Source of the DNA: Muribaculaceae bacterium Isolate-110 (HZI)
GTDB lineage: Bacteria; Bacteroidota; Bacteroidia; Bacteroidales; Muribaculaceae
Assembly: GCA_003762875.1 (NCBI GenBank)
Contig: RIBL01000013.1
Location: 1 to 64,000, forward strand
Direction: 5' to 3'
DNA: 64,000 nt
Within the stretch, counting starts at the first letter, position 1. The number at the start of each line of letters is the position of its first letter. Made by a program: the position numbers and the translations under genes. The notes beneath the pieces are model-generated. The model was not told where the DNA came from, did no database searches, and saw only the letters and a program-made list of their open reading frames with translations. Positions 8,263-18,100 of this stretch are shown in pieces.

Positions 8263-9906
8263 ATGAATCCGCTCAAATACGTCCGGCCCAACATACTTGC
8301 CCTCAGCCCCTACTCCACCGCGCGCGACGAGTTTAAGGGAGGTGACATCAGCGTCTTTATCGATGCCAACGAGTCACCGTTTCACACAGGTTTCAACCGC
8401 TATCCCGACCCTCGCCATCACGAGCTGAAGCAGCGCGTGGCTGCCGTCAAAGGCACCACGGCCGACACAGTATTTATCGGCGGAGCCGGCAGTGACGAAG
8501 CCATCGACCTAATCTACCGCATATTCTGCCGTCCGGCCACCGACAATGTCATAGCCATGTCGCCAACCTACGGAGTTTACTCCGTAGCTGCCGCCATCAA
8601 CGATGTGGAATATCGCGAAGTCGCACCCACCGACGGCTATGCCTTCCCTGTCGAAGCCGTCCTTGCGGCCATCGACTCCCACACCAAAGTGATATGGGTA
8701 TGCTCGCCCAACAACCCCACCGGTCTGGCCGTGCCTCCCGCCGACATCATGCGGCTGGCCGACAGTTTTGACGGCATCGTGGCTGTCGACGAGGCTTATG
8801 TCGACTTCTCGCCCTATCCTTCGGTGATACCGCTCATCGCCTCTCACCCCAACATCATAGTGCTACAGACATTCTCCAAGGCCTGGGGACTCGCCAACCT
8901 GCGCGTGGGGATGGCTTTTTCCGACCCGCGCATAGCCACCATATTTGCCAACGTCAAATATCCCTACAACCTCAACGGTCCCACCCAACGCGAAATCCTC
9001 CGCCAGCTCAGCCGCGACATCACCCCGCAGGTCGAGATGATAAAGAGCGAACGCGAACGCCTGGCTGCGGAGCTGGCCAAATATCCCTGTGTGGAGCGCG
9101 TCTACCACTCCGACGCCAACTTTCTGCTGGTCAAAGTCGACGATGCCGGCCGTCTCTATGACAGTCTGGTGGCCAAAGGTGTGCTCGTGCGCAACCGCAC
9201 CCGCGTGGCCCACTGTGCCGGCACTCTGCGCATCACCATAGGCACTCCGGCCGAAAACCGCCGTCTGCTCGAAGCACTGGCCGACTACTGCGGCATGCTC
9301 CGTCAGGAGTCTCAGGCCCTCACGCCTCGCACGGCCACCATAGAGCGACACACCTCCGAGACCGACATCCGGATACACATCGACCTCGACGGCGACCCTT
9401 CGGCATCGGTCATCGACACCGGATTGAAATTTTTTGATCACATGCTCTCCCAGCTCCCCCATCACGGCGGCTTCGCTCTCGACATACTGTGTCGCGGCGA
9501 CCTCGAGGTGGACGAGCATCACACCATGGAGGATGTGGCCATCGCACTCGGCGACGCCCTGCGCTCGGCCCTTGGCGACAAACGCGGCATCGAACGCTAC
9601 GGCTTCGTGCTGCCGATGGACGAGAGCCGGGCCATGGTGCTCATCGACCTCGGGGGACGTATCGACTTCAAATGGGATGTCACCCTTGACCGCGAATATT
9701 TAGGTGACACGCCCACCGAGATGTATCCCCACTTCTTCCAGTCGCTCGCCTCGTCACTGCGGGCCAATCTGCACATCTCGGCCGGCGGCGACAACTGCCA
9801 CCACATCATCGAAGGCGTCTTCAAGGCCACTGCCCGCGCCCTCCGCGCCGCCATACGCCGCGACCCCTTCACCCACTCCCTCCCCTCCTCCAAAGGAATA
9901 ATTTAA
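8263..9906 (+). CDS. hisCB: Fusion of histidinol-phosphate aminotransferase (HisC) and imidazoleglycerol-phosphate dehydratase (HisB)
   Basis: One uninterrupted 547-aa frame encodes two complete enzymes. Residues 1 to about 350 are a class-I/II PLP aminotransferase: NPNNPTG-like CSPNNPTGLAVP, VDEAYVDF and the PLP lysine in QTFSKAWGLANLRVG (about K206). Residues about 357 to 547 are a full IGPD domain with its metal-binding histidine motifs: FFDHMLSQLPHHGGF, DEHHTMEDVAIALG and GGDNCHHIIEGVFKATARAL. These catalyse steps 6 (dehydration of imidazoleglycerol phosphate) and 7 (transamination of the product), so the fusion joins consecutive reactions. In many bacteria HisB is instead fused to a HAD histidinol-phosphate phosphatase; that domain is absent here and no phosphatase is seen in the operon. 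A repeat element starts one base after the stop. Confidence 0.95.
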   Translation: MNPLKYVRPNILALSPYSTARDEFKGGDISVFIDANESPFHTGFNRYPDPRHHELKQRVAAVKGTTADTVFIGGAGSDEAIDLIYRIFCRPATDNVIAMSPTYGVYSVAAAINDVEYREVAPTDGYAFPVEAVLAAIDSHTKVIWVCSPNNPTGLAVPPADIMRLADSFDGIVAVDEAYVDFSPYPSVIPLIASHPNIIVLQTFSKAWGLANLRVGMAFSDPRIATIFANVKYPYNLNGPTQREILRQLSRDITPQVEMIKSERERLAAELAKYPCVERVYHSDANFLLVKVDDAGRLYDSLVAKGVLVRNRTRVAHCAGTLRITIGTPAENRRLLEALADYCGMLRQESQALTPRTATIERHTSETDIRIHIDLDGDPSASVIDTGLKFFDHMLSQLPHHGGFALDILCRGDLEVDEHHTMEDVAIALGDALRSALGDKRGIERYGFVLPMDESRAMVLIDLGGRIDFKWDVTLDREYLGDTPTEMYPHFFQSLASSLRANLHISAGGDNCHHIIEGVFKATARALRAAIRRDPFTHSLPSSKGII

Positions 9907-9907
9907 C

Positions 9908-10062
9908 TTGCCCGAAGGGCAAAGGTTATAAGGTTATGGGGTTAAACCGTCCGGCCTCCACTTATCAACCTCATCCAGACCTCATCCGGCCCTACGGCCC
10001 AATAATATCCTGCAAGTTAACCTTATAACCTCATAACCTTATAACCTTTGGCCGTAGGCCAA
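9908..10062 (+). repeat. Palindromic junction element, copy A (hisCB-hisH)
   Basis: The left end is a hairpin TTGCCCGAAGGGCAA (9908-9922) followed by GGTTATAAGGTTAT. The right end is the inverse, TTATAACCTCATAACC and on to a hairpin TTGGCCGTAGGCCAA (10048-10062). The arms can pair along their length. The element begins one base after the hisCB stop codon and ends 7 bases before the hisH ATG, filling the gap almost exactly. Other copies lie at 24892, 27294, 30278, 33455 and 38368. Confidence 0.85.
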
Positions 10063-10069
10063 CTAAGAT

Positions 10070-10663
10070 ATGATTGCTATAATTGACTATTCCACCGGCA
10101 ACCTCCGCTCCGTAGGCAACGCCCTCTCCCGCATCGGAGCCGAATGGACCCTCACAGCCGACCCGCGACTCATCCGACAGGCCGACCGCGTGCTTCTGCC
10201 CGGCGTAGGCCACTGCGGCGAATCACTAGCCCGTCTGCGCGCCACAGGGCTCGACACAGTGATACGCGATCTGCGTCACCCCGTGCTCGGCATATGTGTG
10301 GGCATGCAGATGATGTGTCGCGACACCGAGGAAGGCGATGTCCAAGGCCTCGGCATTTTCGACGCCCACGTGCGACGTTTCATCCCCGGGCCCGACGACA
10401 AAGTGCCCCACATGGGATGGAACTCTATACATAACCTCGAGAAAGGACTCTTCAAAGGCATACCCTCGGGGGCCTTCGTCTACTATGTCCACTCCTACTA
10501 CGCCAACCTCTGCCCCGACACCATCGCCACAACACGATTCGGTAGCGAAGGCCGGATGTTTAGCGCGGCTCTGAAATATGAAAACTTCTACGGCACCCAG
10601 TTCCACCCCGAAAAGAGCGGAGACATAGGCGAACAGATACTCTGTAATTTTCTTAAACTATAG
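10070..10663 (+). CDS. hisH: Imidazole glycerol phosphate synthase, glutaminase subunit
   Basis: HisH releases ammonia from glutamine and passes it to HisF. The 197-aa class-I amidotransferase has the nucleophile cysteine in GICVGMQMM (about C76) and the C-terminal His/Glu pair in QFHPEKSGD (about H179, E181). The N-terminus IAIIDYSTGNLRSVGNAL is typical. The start codon lies 7 bases after the terminal hairpin of junction element copy A, which may influence initiation. Confidence 0.97.
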   Translation: MIAIIDYSTGNLRSVGNALSRIGAEWTLTADPRLIRQADRVLLPGVGHCGESLARLRATGLDTVIRDLRHPVLGICVGMQMMCRDTEEGDVQGLGIFDAHVRRFIPGPDDKVPHMGWNSIHNLEKGLFKGIPSGAFVYYVHSYYANLCPDTIATTRFGSEGRMFSAALKYENFYGTQFHPEKSGDIGEQILCNFLKL

Positions 10664-10784
10664 CTATCGAATTTAGAGCTTAAAGTTTAGAGTTTAGTGA
10701 ATAGAGCTTAACGACAGATACCCCCGCCTCCCCCCGGCTTGCCTCAAATTACTAATTACTAATTGCTAATTACTAATTGTTAAT
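10664..10784 (+). repeat. Gap hisH-hisA: AGTTTAGAGTTTA and TAATTACTAATTGC tracts
   Basis: This non-coding gap carries both AT-rich tract types: GTTTA-type units at about 10673-10706 and TAATTACTAATTGC-type units at 10747-10784, ending a few bases before the hisA ATG. Confidence 0.6.
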
Positions 10785-10793
10785 TCCTTCCAG

Positions 10794-11525
10794 ATGCTTC
10801 TTCCAGCTATTGATATAATTGACGGCAAATGTGTCCGTCTCACCAAAGGCGATTACGCCACACAGACCACTTATGACGCCTCGCCCGTCGACATGGTGAA
10901 ACGCATGGTCGACTCAGGCTTCGGCCGCATCCACGCGGTCGACCTCTCGGGCGCGCGGCAAGGCCATCCGACCGCCCTCAACACACTCGAAAAAATGGCC
11001 GCCGTAAACGGTGCCTCCATCGAATGGGGCGGAGGACTCAAGACCGACTCCGACCTGCGCGACCTCTTCAACGCCGGTGCCACATGGGCCGTAATCGGAA
11101 GTGTAGCCGCCCGACAGCCCCTGCTCTTTAACCACTGGCTGTGTGAATACGGCCCCGACACCATGGTGCTCGGAGCCGACCTACGCGACGGCAAAGTCGC
11201 CGTAAGCGGATGGACCGCCGACGAAGAACTCACCGCCGACGAACTCATCAACCGATTCCGCCCCCTCGGACTCAGCCAGGTCATCGTCACCGACATCTCG
11301 CGCGACGGCATGCTGCAAGGCCCCAACTTTGGCCTTTACACCACCCTGCGCGCCACCCATCCCGACATCATCTTCACCGTCTCGGGCGGCATATCCTCTA
11401 CGGCCGACATACGCCGCTGTCTGGAGCTCGGCCTGCCACGCGTAATCGTAGGCAAAGCCCTCTACGAAGGCCACATCACTCTCGGAGAAATGCAGCAACT
11501 CCAGGAGGAATTTACCACCCGATAA
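10794..11525 (+). CDS. hisA: ProFAR isomerase (phosphoribosylformimino-AICAR ribotide isomerase)
   Basis: This (beta/alpha)8 barrel enzyme performs the Amadori rearrangement of ProFAR to PRFAR. At 243 aa it has the usual length. Landmarks are MLLPAIDIIDGKCVRL with the catalytic aspartate near residue 7, IEWGGGLKTDSDL for phosphate binding, VTDISRDGMLQGPN with the second catalytic aspartate, and the C-terminal phosphate site VSGGISSTADI. It belongs to the his operon and precedes its paralogue hisF. Confidence 0.97.
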   Translation: MLLPAIDIIDGKCVRLTKGDYATQTTYDASPVDMVKRMVDSGFGRIHAVDLSGARQGHPTALNTLEKMAAVNGASIEWGGGLKTDSDLRDLFNAGATWAVIGSVAARQPLLFNHWLCEYGPDTMVLGADLRDGKVAVSGWTADEELTADELINRFRPLGLSQVIVTDISRDGMLQGPNFGLYTTLRATHPDIIFTVSGGISSTADIRRCLELGLPRVIVGKALYEGHITLGEMQQLQEEFTTR

Positions 11526-11556
11526 TCTCTCATCCCACAAACATCCCCCCACGACA

Positions 11557-12318
11557 TTGTTAACCAAGCGCATCATACCCTGTCTGGATGTCAAGGACGG
11601 CCGCACCGTCAAAGGCATCAACTTTGAAGGCCTCGCCGATGTCGGCGATCCCGTGGCTCTCGGAGAACGTTACGCCCTTGAGGGTGCCGACGAACTCGTG
11701 TATCTCGACATCTCGGCCACCCGCGAAGGGCGCGGCACCTTCACCCGCCTCGTAAGCCGCGTAGCCGACCGCGTCAACATCCCCTTCACCGTAGGCGGAG
11801 GCATCTCCTCGCTCGACGACGCGGCAGCCTTGCTCGACGCCGGAGCCGACAAAATATCCATCAACAGTGCCGCCGTGCGCGACCCGCGGCTCATCAGCGA
11901 CATAGCCCGACGCTACGGCAGCCAGTTTGTGGTCGTAGCCATCGACGCCCGCAGCGGAGCCGACGGTGAGTGGCATGTCACCACCCACGGAGGCACGCGC
12001 CTCGCCGACCGACTCCTGTTCCCCTGGGCCAAAGAAGCGCAGGAACGCGGAGCCGGCGAGATACTCTTCACCTCCATGGACCACGACGGCACGCGCTCAG
12101 GCTACCCCTGCGACCTCTACCGTCGGCTCACCTCATCGCTCTCCATCCCCGTCATAGCCTCGGGAGGAGCCGGCAGTCCCGACGACATAGCCGATGTGCT
12201 CACGCTCGGCGGAGCCGACGCCGCACTTGCCGCCAGCATATTCCACTACGGCGAAATCTCTATCCGCGACCTCAAAGCCCGCCTCGCCGACCGCAATATA
12301 CAAGTGAGAGTAGTATAA
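11557..12318 (+). CDS. hisF: Imidazole glycerol phosphate synthase, cyclase subunit, TTG start
   Basis: HisF uses ammonia from HisH to cyclise PRFAR into imidazoleglycerol phosphate and AICAR. The 253-aa barrel shows [17 protein letters not shown] with the catalytic Asp11, [18 protein letters not shown] with the second acid, and [12 protein letters not shown]. The family N-terminus ([12 protein letters not shown]) fits only if translation starts at TTG 11557; no in-frame ATG lies nearby upstream and the next would remove the first catalytic aspartate. The gap to hisA is 31 bases, with no terminator. Confidence 0.95.
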   Translation: MLTKRIIPCLDVKDGRTVKGINFEGLADVGDPVALGERYALEGADELVYLDISATREGRGTFTRLVSRVADRVNIPFTVGGGISSLDDAAALLDAGADKISINSAAVRDPRLISDIARRYGSQFVVVAIDARSGADGEWHVTTHGGTRLADRLLFPWAKEAQERGAGEILFTSMDHDGTRSGYPCDLYRRLTSSLSIPVIASGGAGSPDDIADVLTLGGADAALAASIFHYGEISIRDLKARLADRNIQVRVV

Positions 12319-12374
12319 AGTTTAATGTATAGAGTTTAGTGAATAGCTTACCAAAAACTGCTAATTGCTAATTG
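12315..12374 (+). repeat. AGTTTAGAGTTTA and CTAATTGC tract before hisIE
   Basis: AT-rich repeat units of both types occupy the short gap between hisF and hisIE. They end six bases before the chosen ATG. Confidence 0.5.
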
Positions 12375-12380
12375 ATCAAA

Positions 12381-12980
12381 ATGGTTTTCTCCGACTTCAA
12401 TCTTGATAAATGTGCCGACCGTCTCCTGCCCGTCATAGTGCAGGACGCCACCACACTGCGAGTGCTCATGCTCGGCTATATGAACCGCGAAGCCTTTGAC
12501 AAAACCGTCGACTGCGGCCTTGTCACCTTCTACTCGCGCACCCGTAAGACACTCTGGACCAAAGGCGAGACCTCAGGCCACCACCTGCGCGTCGTGGAAA
12601 TGTATCCCGACTGCGACATGGACACCCTTCTCATCAAAGCCTGTCCCGTCGGGCCCACATGTCACCGCGGCACCACGGCATGTTTCGACACCCCCGCCGA
12701 AGACGGTTTCATACGTTCGCTCTCCTCTCTCATAGCCCGACGCCACGAAGAAATGCCCGAAGACTCCTACACCACACGCCTCTTTATCAAAGGAGTCAAA
12801 AAGATAGCGCAGAAAGTGGGCGAGGAAGCCGTAGAGTCGGCCATCGAAGCTGTCGACGGCAACCGCGACCGCTTCATCTACGAAGCCGCCGACCTCATGT
12901 ATCACTATCTCGTCTTGCTCGAACAGATGGGTGTGACCCTCCCCGACATCGAGCGCGAGCTCGTCAAACGGCACTCCTGA
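12381..12980 (+). CDS. hisIE: Bifunctional phosphoribosyl-AMP cyclohydrolase / phosphoribosyl-ATP pyrophosphatase
   Basis: This enzyme performs steps 2 and 3 of histidine synthesis. The N-terminal HisI part (residues 1 to about 115) shows LMLGYMNREAFDKT, FYSRTRKTLWTKGETSG and the cysteine-rich metal site CPVGPTCHRG. The C-terminal HisE part (about 118-199) shows KKIAQKVGEEAVESAIEA and the E/D residues of the all-alpha NTP pyrophosphatase fold. I chose ATG 12381 (MVFSDFNLDKCADRL); a TTG nine bases upstream is possible but lies in the repeat tract. It is the last his gene, followed by a long perfect hairpin. Confidence 0.96.
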   Translation: MVFSDFNLDKCADRLLPVIVQDATTLRVLMLGYMNREAFDKTVDCGLVTFYSRTRKTLWTKGETSGHHLRVVEMYPDCDMDTLLIKACPVGPTCHRGTTACFDTPAEDGFIRSLSSLIARRHEEMPEDSYTTRLFIKGVKKIAQKVGEEAVESAIEAVDGNRDRFIYEAADLMYHYLVLLEQMGVTLPDIERELVKRHS

Positions 12981-13010
12981 CCCCAAGAGACGGGAGATAC
13001 ATAAGGACAT

Positions 13011-13069
13011 AAGACTCATAAGAGACATAAGTCTTTACATAATCATGACTTATGTCTCTTATGAGTCTT
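13011..13069. terminator. Bidirectional terminator between hisIE and the sigma factor gene
   Basis: A perfect 23-bp inverted repeat (13011-13033 with 13047-13069) with a 13-base loop sits between convergent genes. A second, short conserved hairpin at 13081-13104 lies between it and the end of the sigma gene. Confidence 0.8.
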
Positions 13070-13080
13070 CGAGGGTACTT

Positions 13081-13104
13081 AGAGGTCGTTTAATAACAAC
13101 CTCT
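13081..13104 (-). repeat. GAGGTTGTT hairpin, copy 1
   Basis: On the minus strand, AGAGGTTGTT and AACRACCTCT arms surround ATTA. The sequence lies 17 bases past the sigma gene stop. Close copies occur at 21616, 55590 and 62634, three of them following a minus-strand gene and preceding a long unique hairpin. Confidence 0.65.
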
Positions 13105-13120
13105 TATATATATCATCACC

Positions 13121-13708
13121 TTATACCTTCACGCTTAGCAAATACAATATTATCAACATATCGGCCTCGGGACCGAGCCAGCCACGCAGCATCTCCAGCA
13201 TCCGTGCCTTTCTTTTTTTGACCGTAATCTCAGCCACGTCGAGCAGACGCGCTATCTCCTTGTTTTTCAGTCCCTGCTCAAAATTCAGTTCGAAAATCTC
13301 GCGATACTGCGGCGGCAGACGGTCGATGGCTGCAAAAAGCCGGTCGAGCGTCTCCTGGCGTATGAGCGCGTAGGATATGTCGCGCTCCATCCCGGCATCC
13401 TCATCCGAATCATCCCCCTCGATAGCCTGGGCATAGCCATCGGCCACACCCTTGTGGCGCACAAGATTGGACGCCTTGTGACGTATACACCTCATCAGGT
13501 ACCAACGCCAGTGAAACGCATCATCTATCTCTCCGGCATGCTCATAGGTGGTCATCACAGCATCCTGCACGCAATCCTCGGCCATAAATGCGAGCGACGG
13601 GCCGAGCAGACGCGACGCAAACGTCAGCAGTCCCGGATACATCACCGTATAAAACGGCACCATCCGGCCCTTGACAAAATTATCATATAATGACTCGTAA
13701 TCTATCAT
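13121..13708 (-). CDS. ECF RNA polymerase sigma factor
   Basis: The product (about 195 aa) has sigma region 2 (EDCVQDAVMTTYEHAGEI, then HWRWYLMRCIRHKASNL) and region 4 (LPPQYREIFELNFEQGLKNK, then EIARLLDVAEITVKKRKARM), the layout of an ECF sigma-70 factor. It stands divergent to a FecR-type anti-sigma gene and a SusC/SusD pair, so it most likely drives that locus when the outer-membrane transporter senses its ligand. A longer frame opens at TTG 13735, but a promoter -7 box covers that position (13733-13740), so I place the start at ATG 13708 (MIDYESLYDNF). Confidence 0.92.
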   Translation of the reverse strand: MIDYESLYDNFVKGRMVPFYTVMYPGLLTFASRLLGPSLAFMAEDCVQDAVMTTYEHAGEIDDAFHWRWYLMRCIRHKASNLVRHKGVADGYAQAIEGDDSDEDAGMERDISYALIRQETLDRLFAAIDRLPPQYREIFELNFEQGLKNKEIARLLDVAEITVKKRKARMLEMLRGWLGPEADMLIILYLLSVKV

Positions 13709-13732
13709 CTGCCCGCAACATGAGTGAGACAG

Positions 13733-13763
13733 CAAAGGTATAGAGTTTTGACATCATTAACAA
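13733..13763 (-). promoter_or_regulatory. Promoter of the ECF sigma gene
   Basis: Minus-strand TACCTTTG (13733-13740) lies 20 bases downstream of TTG (13761-13763), matching the Bacteroidetes housekeeping promoter. Transcription would start near 13726, which decides the sigma start codon at 13708. Confidence 0.75.
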
Positions 13764-13914
13764 GGAGAAATACGTTTTTAATGTTTTATCCTGCTTTTGT
13801 AGACAATTCATGACCTTTTTGTAAAATTTTTGGCAAAAAAATTAAAAATTTGATATACCTTTTATCACCTCGCGTGTAGTCTTAATAAAAACCGAATCAT
13901 TCTCACATCGCAAA

Positions 13915-15096
13915 ATGCATCACGAATCATACATTAGCCGGCTCATCTACCGACGTCTCATAGGCACCATCACCCCTGAGGAGGAAACACTGCTCAGGCA
14001 ATGGCTCGACGAGAGCGAGGACAACCGCCTGTTTCTCGACTCGCTCGCCGACCCCTCGGCCCTTACCGACGAACATCACACCCGCCGCGTGGTCGACCCC
14101 CTGCGTCCGGCCCGCGACATGGAGCTGCGCATCGCCGCCCGCCGTCGTCGCTCACTCATGCGCCGCGCCTCACGCATAGCCGCCGCTGTGGCTATTCTCA
14201 TCATCGCGGCAGGCACGGCATGGCACTTCAGCCGCCACACCCGCCTCGACGCGCCCGCCCAGGACGTCAGCCCGGTGGCCGTGACTCCCGCGCCCAAGAC
14301 CATCGATGACATATCGGCCGGCACCACCCGCGCCACCATCACCAACCAGGCCGGACGGACCATAGCCCTCTCGGCCGGCGAGTCGGGACGTGACGGCACC
14401 ACCCACTTCATACCCAAGGCTTCGGCCGAACATATGCCGCCACAGCAACTGTGTCTCGAAGTGCCCCGCGGAGGCGAGTTCAAGGTGATACTCGAGGACT
14501 CCACCGTGGTGTGGCTCAACTCCGAGTCGACACTCCGCTATCCCGACACCTTCAGCGACACCGAGCGGCGCGTTGCCGTCACGGGCGAGGCCTATTTCAG
14601 TGTGAGCAAAGACCCCTCGCGACCCTTCTACGTCGAGTCGGAGGGACAGGTGATACGAGTCTACGGCACCACATTCAACGTCCGCGCCTATCCCGACGAG
14701 GACGCCACCTACACCACCCTCGAGACCGGCTCCATATCGCTTGCACGCGACACTGCTCCCTCGGGCGAGATATTCCTCTCCAAAGGCCACCAGGCCATCC
14801 TCGACCACAGTTCCGACAGGGTGAGCATGGCCGTTGTCGACCCTGCCGCCGTCACCTCGTGGCGTCACGGACGGTTTGTGTTTGACGACCAGCCTCTCGA
14901 GCGCATCATGCGCGACCTGAGCCGATGGTATGACTTCCGCTACGAGTTTGCCGACGACTCACTGCGCTCGCGGGTATTCATGGGCGGCATACCGCGATAT
15001 GCCGACTTCCGCACGGCCATACAGGTGCTCGAAAACTGCGGAGGCATACGCTTCACCCTCACTCCCGACAACAAGATACTCATCTCGGGGCTGTAG
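13915..15096 (+). CDS. FecR-family anti-sigma factor
   Basis: This 393-aa inner-membrane protein has a cytoplasmic N-terminal sigma-binding part (ITPEEETLLRQWLDESEDNR, residues 15-40), one transmembrane segment near 85-103 (IAAAVAILIIAAGTAWHF), and a periplasmic FecR domain (about 175-275: VPRGGEFKVILEDSTVVWLN, GEAYFSV, VYGTTFNVRAY) followed by a DUF4974-like end (FDDQPLERIMRDLSRWYD, YADFRTAIQVLE). In the family it holds the ECF sigma until the partner TonB-dependent transporter signals through its STN domain. It is divergent from the sigma gene and directly upstream of susC. No housekeeping promoter is obvious before it, so it may be read by its own ECF sigma. Confidence 0.93.
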   Translation: MHHESYISRLIYRRLIGTITPEEETLLRQWLDESEDNRLFLDSLADPSALTDEHHTRRVVDPLRPARDMELRIAARRRRSLMRRASRIAAAVAILIIAAGTAWHFSRHTRLDAPAQDVSPVAVTPAPKTIDDISAGTTRATITNQAGRTIALSAGESGRDGTTHFIPKASAEHMPPQQLCLEVPRGGEFKVILEDSTVVWLNSESTLRYPDTFSDTERRVAVTGEAYFSVSKDPSRPFYVESEGQVIRVYGTTFNVRAYPDEDATYTTLETGSISLARDTAPSGEIFLSKGHQAILDHSSDRVSMAVVDPAAVTSWRHGRFVFDDQPLERIMRDLSRWYDFRYEFADDSLRSRVFMGGIPRYADFRTAIQVLENCGGIRFTLTPDNKILISGL

Positions 15097-15167
15097 ACCT
15101 CCCGATTACACTTACCATGACAATCAACTTTTTTTCATAACCCAATCATTATTTAACCCCCACGCCT

Positions 15168-18100
15168 ATGAATCCAAGACTCCTATGGCTGCTTGCATTG
15201 ATCATGACGGTCAACGTTGCCGGTCTGGCCCAGACCTACAACGCCACCTTCAACAACGCTCCGGCCGAGACAGCAATCCAGATTCTCAAGAAAGCCACAG
15301 GCCATGACTTCGTCTATCAGAAGGAACTGATAAAAAACAACAAGGCCACCGTCTCGGGCACCTATCGCAACTCAACGCTCGACCAGCTCCTTGACGCGAC
15401 CGTAGACCAGCAGCTCGGACTCTCCTACAAGGTCGTGGGCACAACAGTCTCGCTCTCCGAGGCCGACAGACAATCCTATGCCTACGACGCCCTCGTGACG
15501 GGCACCGTGGTCGACGAGGCCGGCGAACCGCTTGCCGGAGCCACCGTAATGCTCAAAGGCACACACTATGGCGTCAGTGCCGACATCGACGGCCATTTCA
15601 GCATGCATGTCCACCACACCGACCCCTCGCTGGAGTTTTCATATGTCGGCATGCATCCCAAGACCGTACGTCTGACCACCAACAATATAGGCAAAGCCCT
15701 TAAAGTCACCCTTCAGACTAATGCCTCCACTATGGACGAAATCGTGGTAACCGGCTATCAGAACATCAAGCGCGAAAACGCCACCGGCTCCTACACCATC
15801 ATCTCGGGCGACGACATCAACAAGCGTCACAACGCCGACATCACCTCGAGCCTCGAGGGCAATATTCCCGGCCTCGTGAAGAAGCGTGACGCCTACCAGT
15901 CGGGCGAGAACAATATAGTGATACGCGGTGTCGGCACGTTCACCGCATCGACCGCGCCGCTCGTAGTTGTCGACGGTCTGCCCATCGAGGGAGGCATCGA
16001 GACGGTCAACAATTATGACATCAAGTCGATAACCGTGCTCAAGGACGCCTCGGCCGCCGCCATCTACGGTGCACGAGCCTCCAACGGCGTGATCGTAATC
16101 ACAACCAAGCAGGCCGACAAGGAGCGTCTGTCAGTCGAGTTCAACGCCGACCTCTCCATTACCGGCAAGACCGACTACTCCAAGGCCGGATGGGCCAACG
16201 CTGCCCAATCCATAAAGCTCGAGCGGCTCAACTGGAACGGCATGAAGGACAACGACCCCGACCAGTTCAATGCTCTCGTCAACAGCTACAACAACTATGA
16301 CCAGCGCAAAGGTCTATCGCCCGTAACCCGCATGTTTGTGCAGAACTATCTCGGCGAGCTCGACACTGACATCATGAATGCAACGCTCGACACATGGTCT
16401 CGCAACAACTACCGTCAGGAGTGGCAGGACGCCACCGAACGCTCGCGCGTGAGCCAGCTCTATAATCTCTCGCTCCGCAACCAGGGCAAAATTCTCGCCT
16501 CGAGCTTCACCTTCAACTACGCTGACGACAATCTCGGCATGAAGAAGGAAAACTCGCGCTCGCTGCAGTTCCGCTACAAGGGCGACCTCAAGGCCGCCAA
16601 GTGGCTCGACCTCTCGTTCTCGGTCAACGTCATCCACAACAATTCCAAGCGCAACGCCGTCGGAGGCCATGACGGCATCAACTCGTTCTACCCCTACCAG
16701 TCGATGTACAACGCCGACGGCTCCCGCGCACGCATGGAGGCCGACGTGATGCTCGACCATCCCTCGCTCGCCAACCCCGCCTTCGGACTCTATGACCACT
16801 CCTTCAACCTGCTCGATGAGATAGGTCTCAATACGTCAAAGCAGACATCGACCAACATCCGCGCCTATATCCACGCCCTCTTCCACATACCCGTCGAGGG
16901 ATGGAATGCTTCGGTGATGTATCAGCACGAGGACATACAGTCACAGAGCGAGACCGAGTATTACAAAAACTCCTACTATGCCCGCGACATCTTCAACCGC
17001 TACACCACCGGCGGCGTGACCAAGGTGTGGGAGATAGACCCCTCAGTCGACTTCTGGGACGTGTATATGAATCCCGACGCCTATCCAGGATACTCCTACT
17101 ACGACCCCAATACGTTTGACTTCTTCTATGACGAAAACGGCAACATGGCCGTGGCCAAGCAGGTGGAGCATCTGCTGCCGCTCGAACACCATGTGCCCGA
17201 CGGAGGCATGCTCTCAACCTACAATTCCCACAGCACTTTCTACACCTTCCGCGCTCAGACCGACTACAACCGCAGCTTCGGCAAGCACGACATCAGCCTC
17301 CTCGCCGGATTTGAATACCGCCAGACCAAGAGTAATTCCAACTCCAACTACTTCATCGGCTATGACCACCAGACCATGAACAACCAGAACGTCTTCGCCG
17401 ACTGGTCGTTTATCAACGGATTCGGTCAGATGGGCATCCTCGGCACAAGTTGTCCCCCCTCGGGCTTATATGCCAACTTTGCCGTATCCGAGACCCTCCA
17501 CCGTTACTACTCCTACTACTTCACCGGCAGCTATGTCTACGACTCGCGTTACAGCGTCTTCGGCTCCTACCGCGTCGACAAGACCGACCTCTTCGGCACC
17601 GACCCGAAATTCCGCGGACGCCCCCTGTGGTCGGTAGGCGGCTCGTGGAACGCCCATAACGAACCGTTCCTACGCCCCGTCACATGGCTCGACGCCCTCA
17701 AGCTCCGCGCCTCCTATGGCCTGACCGGCAACATCAACAACAACGCCAAGTCGGTGATGACCGCCAACCTCACCACCAACCGCTTCAACGGCGGCATAAT
17801 GGGCAAAATCGACGCCGTGCCCAACGACCAGCTCCGCTGGGAGAAGACCTCGACATGGAACTGGGGTCTTGACTTCGCACTCCTCGGCTACCGCCTCAAC
17901 GGCTCCATCGACGCCTACCGCAAATACGGCACCGACATCCTCACCGACGTGGCCCTCGACGTCACCACCGGCAAGGATGACATGATACTCAACGCCGGCG
18001 AGATGCTCAACACCGGTGTAGAGTTTCAGCTCAACGGACGCATACTCCCCTCCAATTCGCGCAAGCAGGTGGGCATTGACCTGGGCGTGACTTTCGGCTA

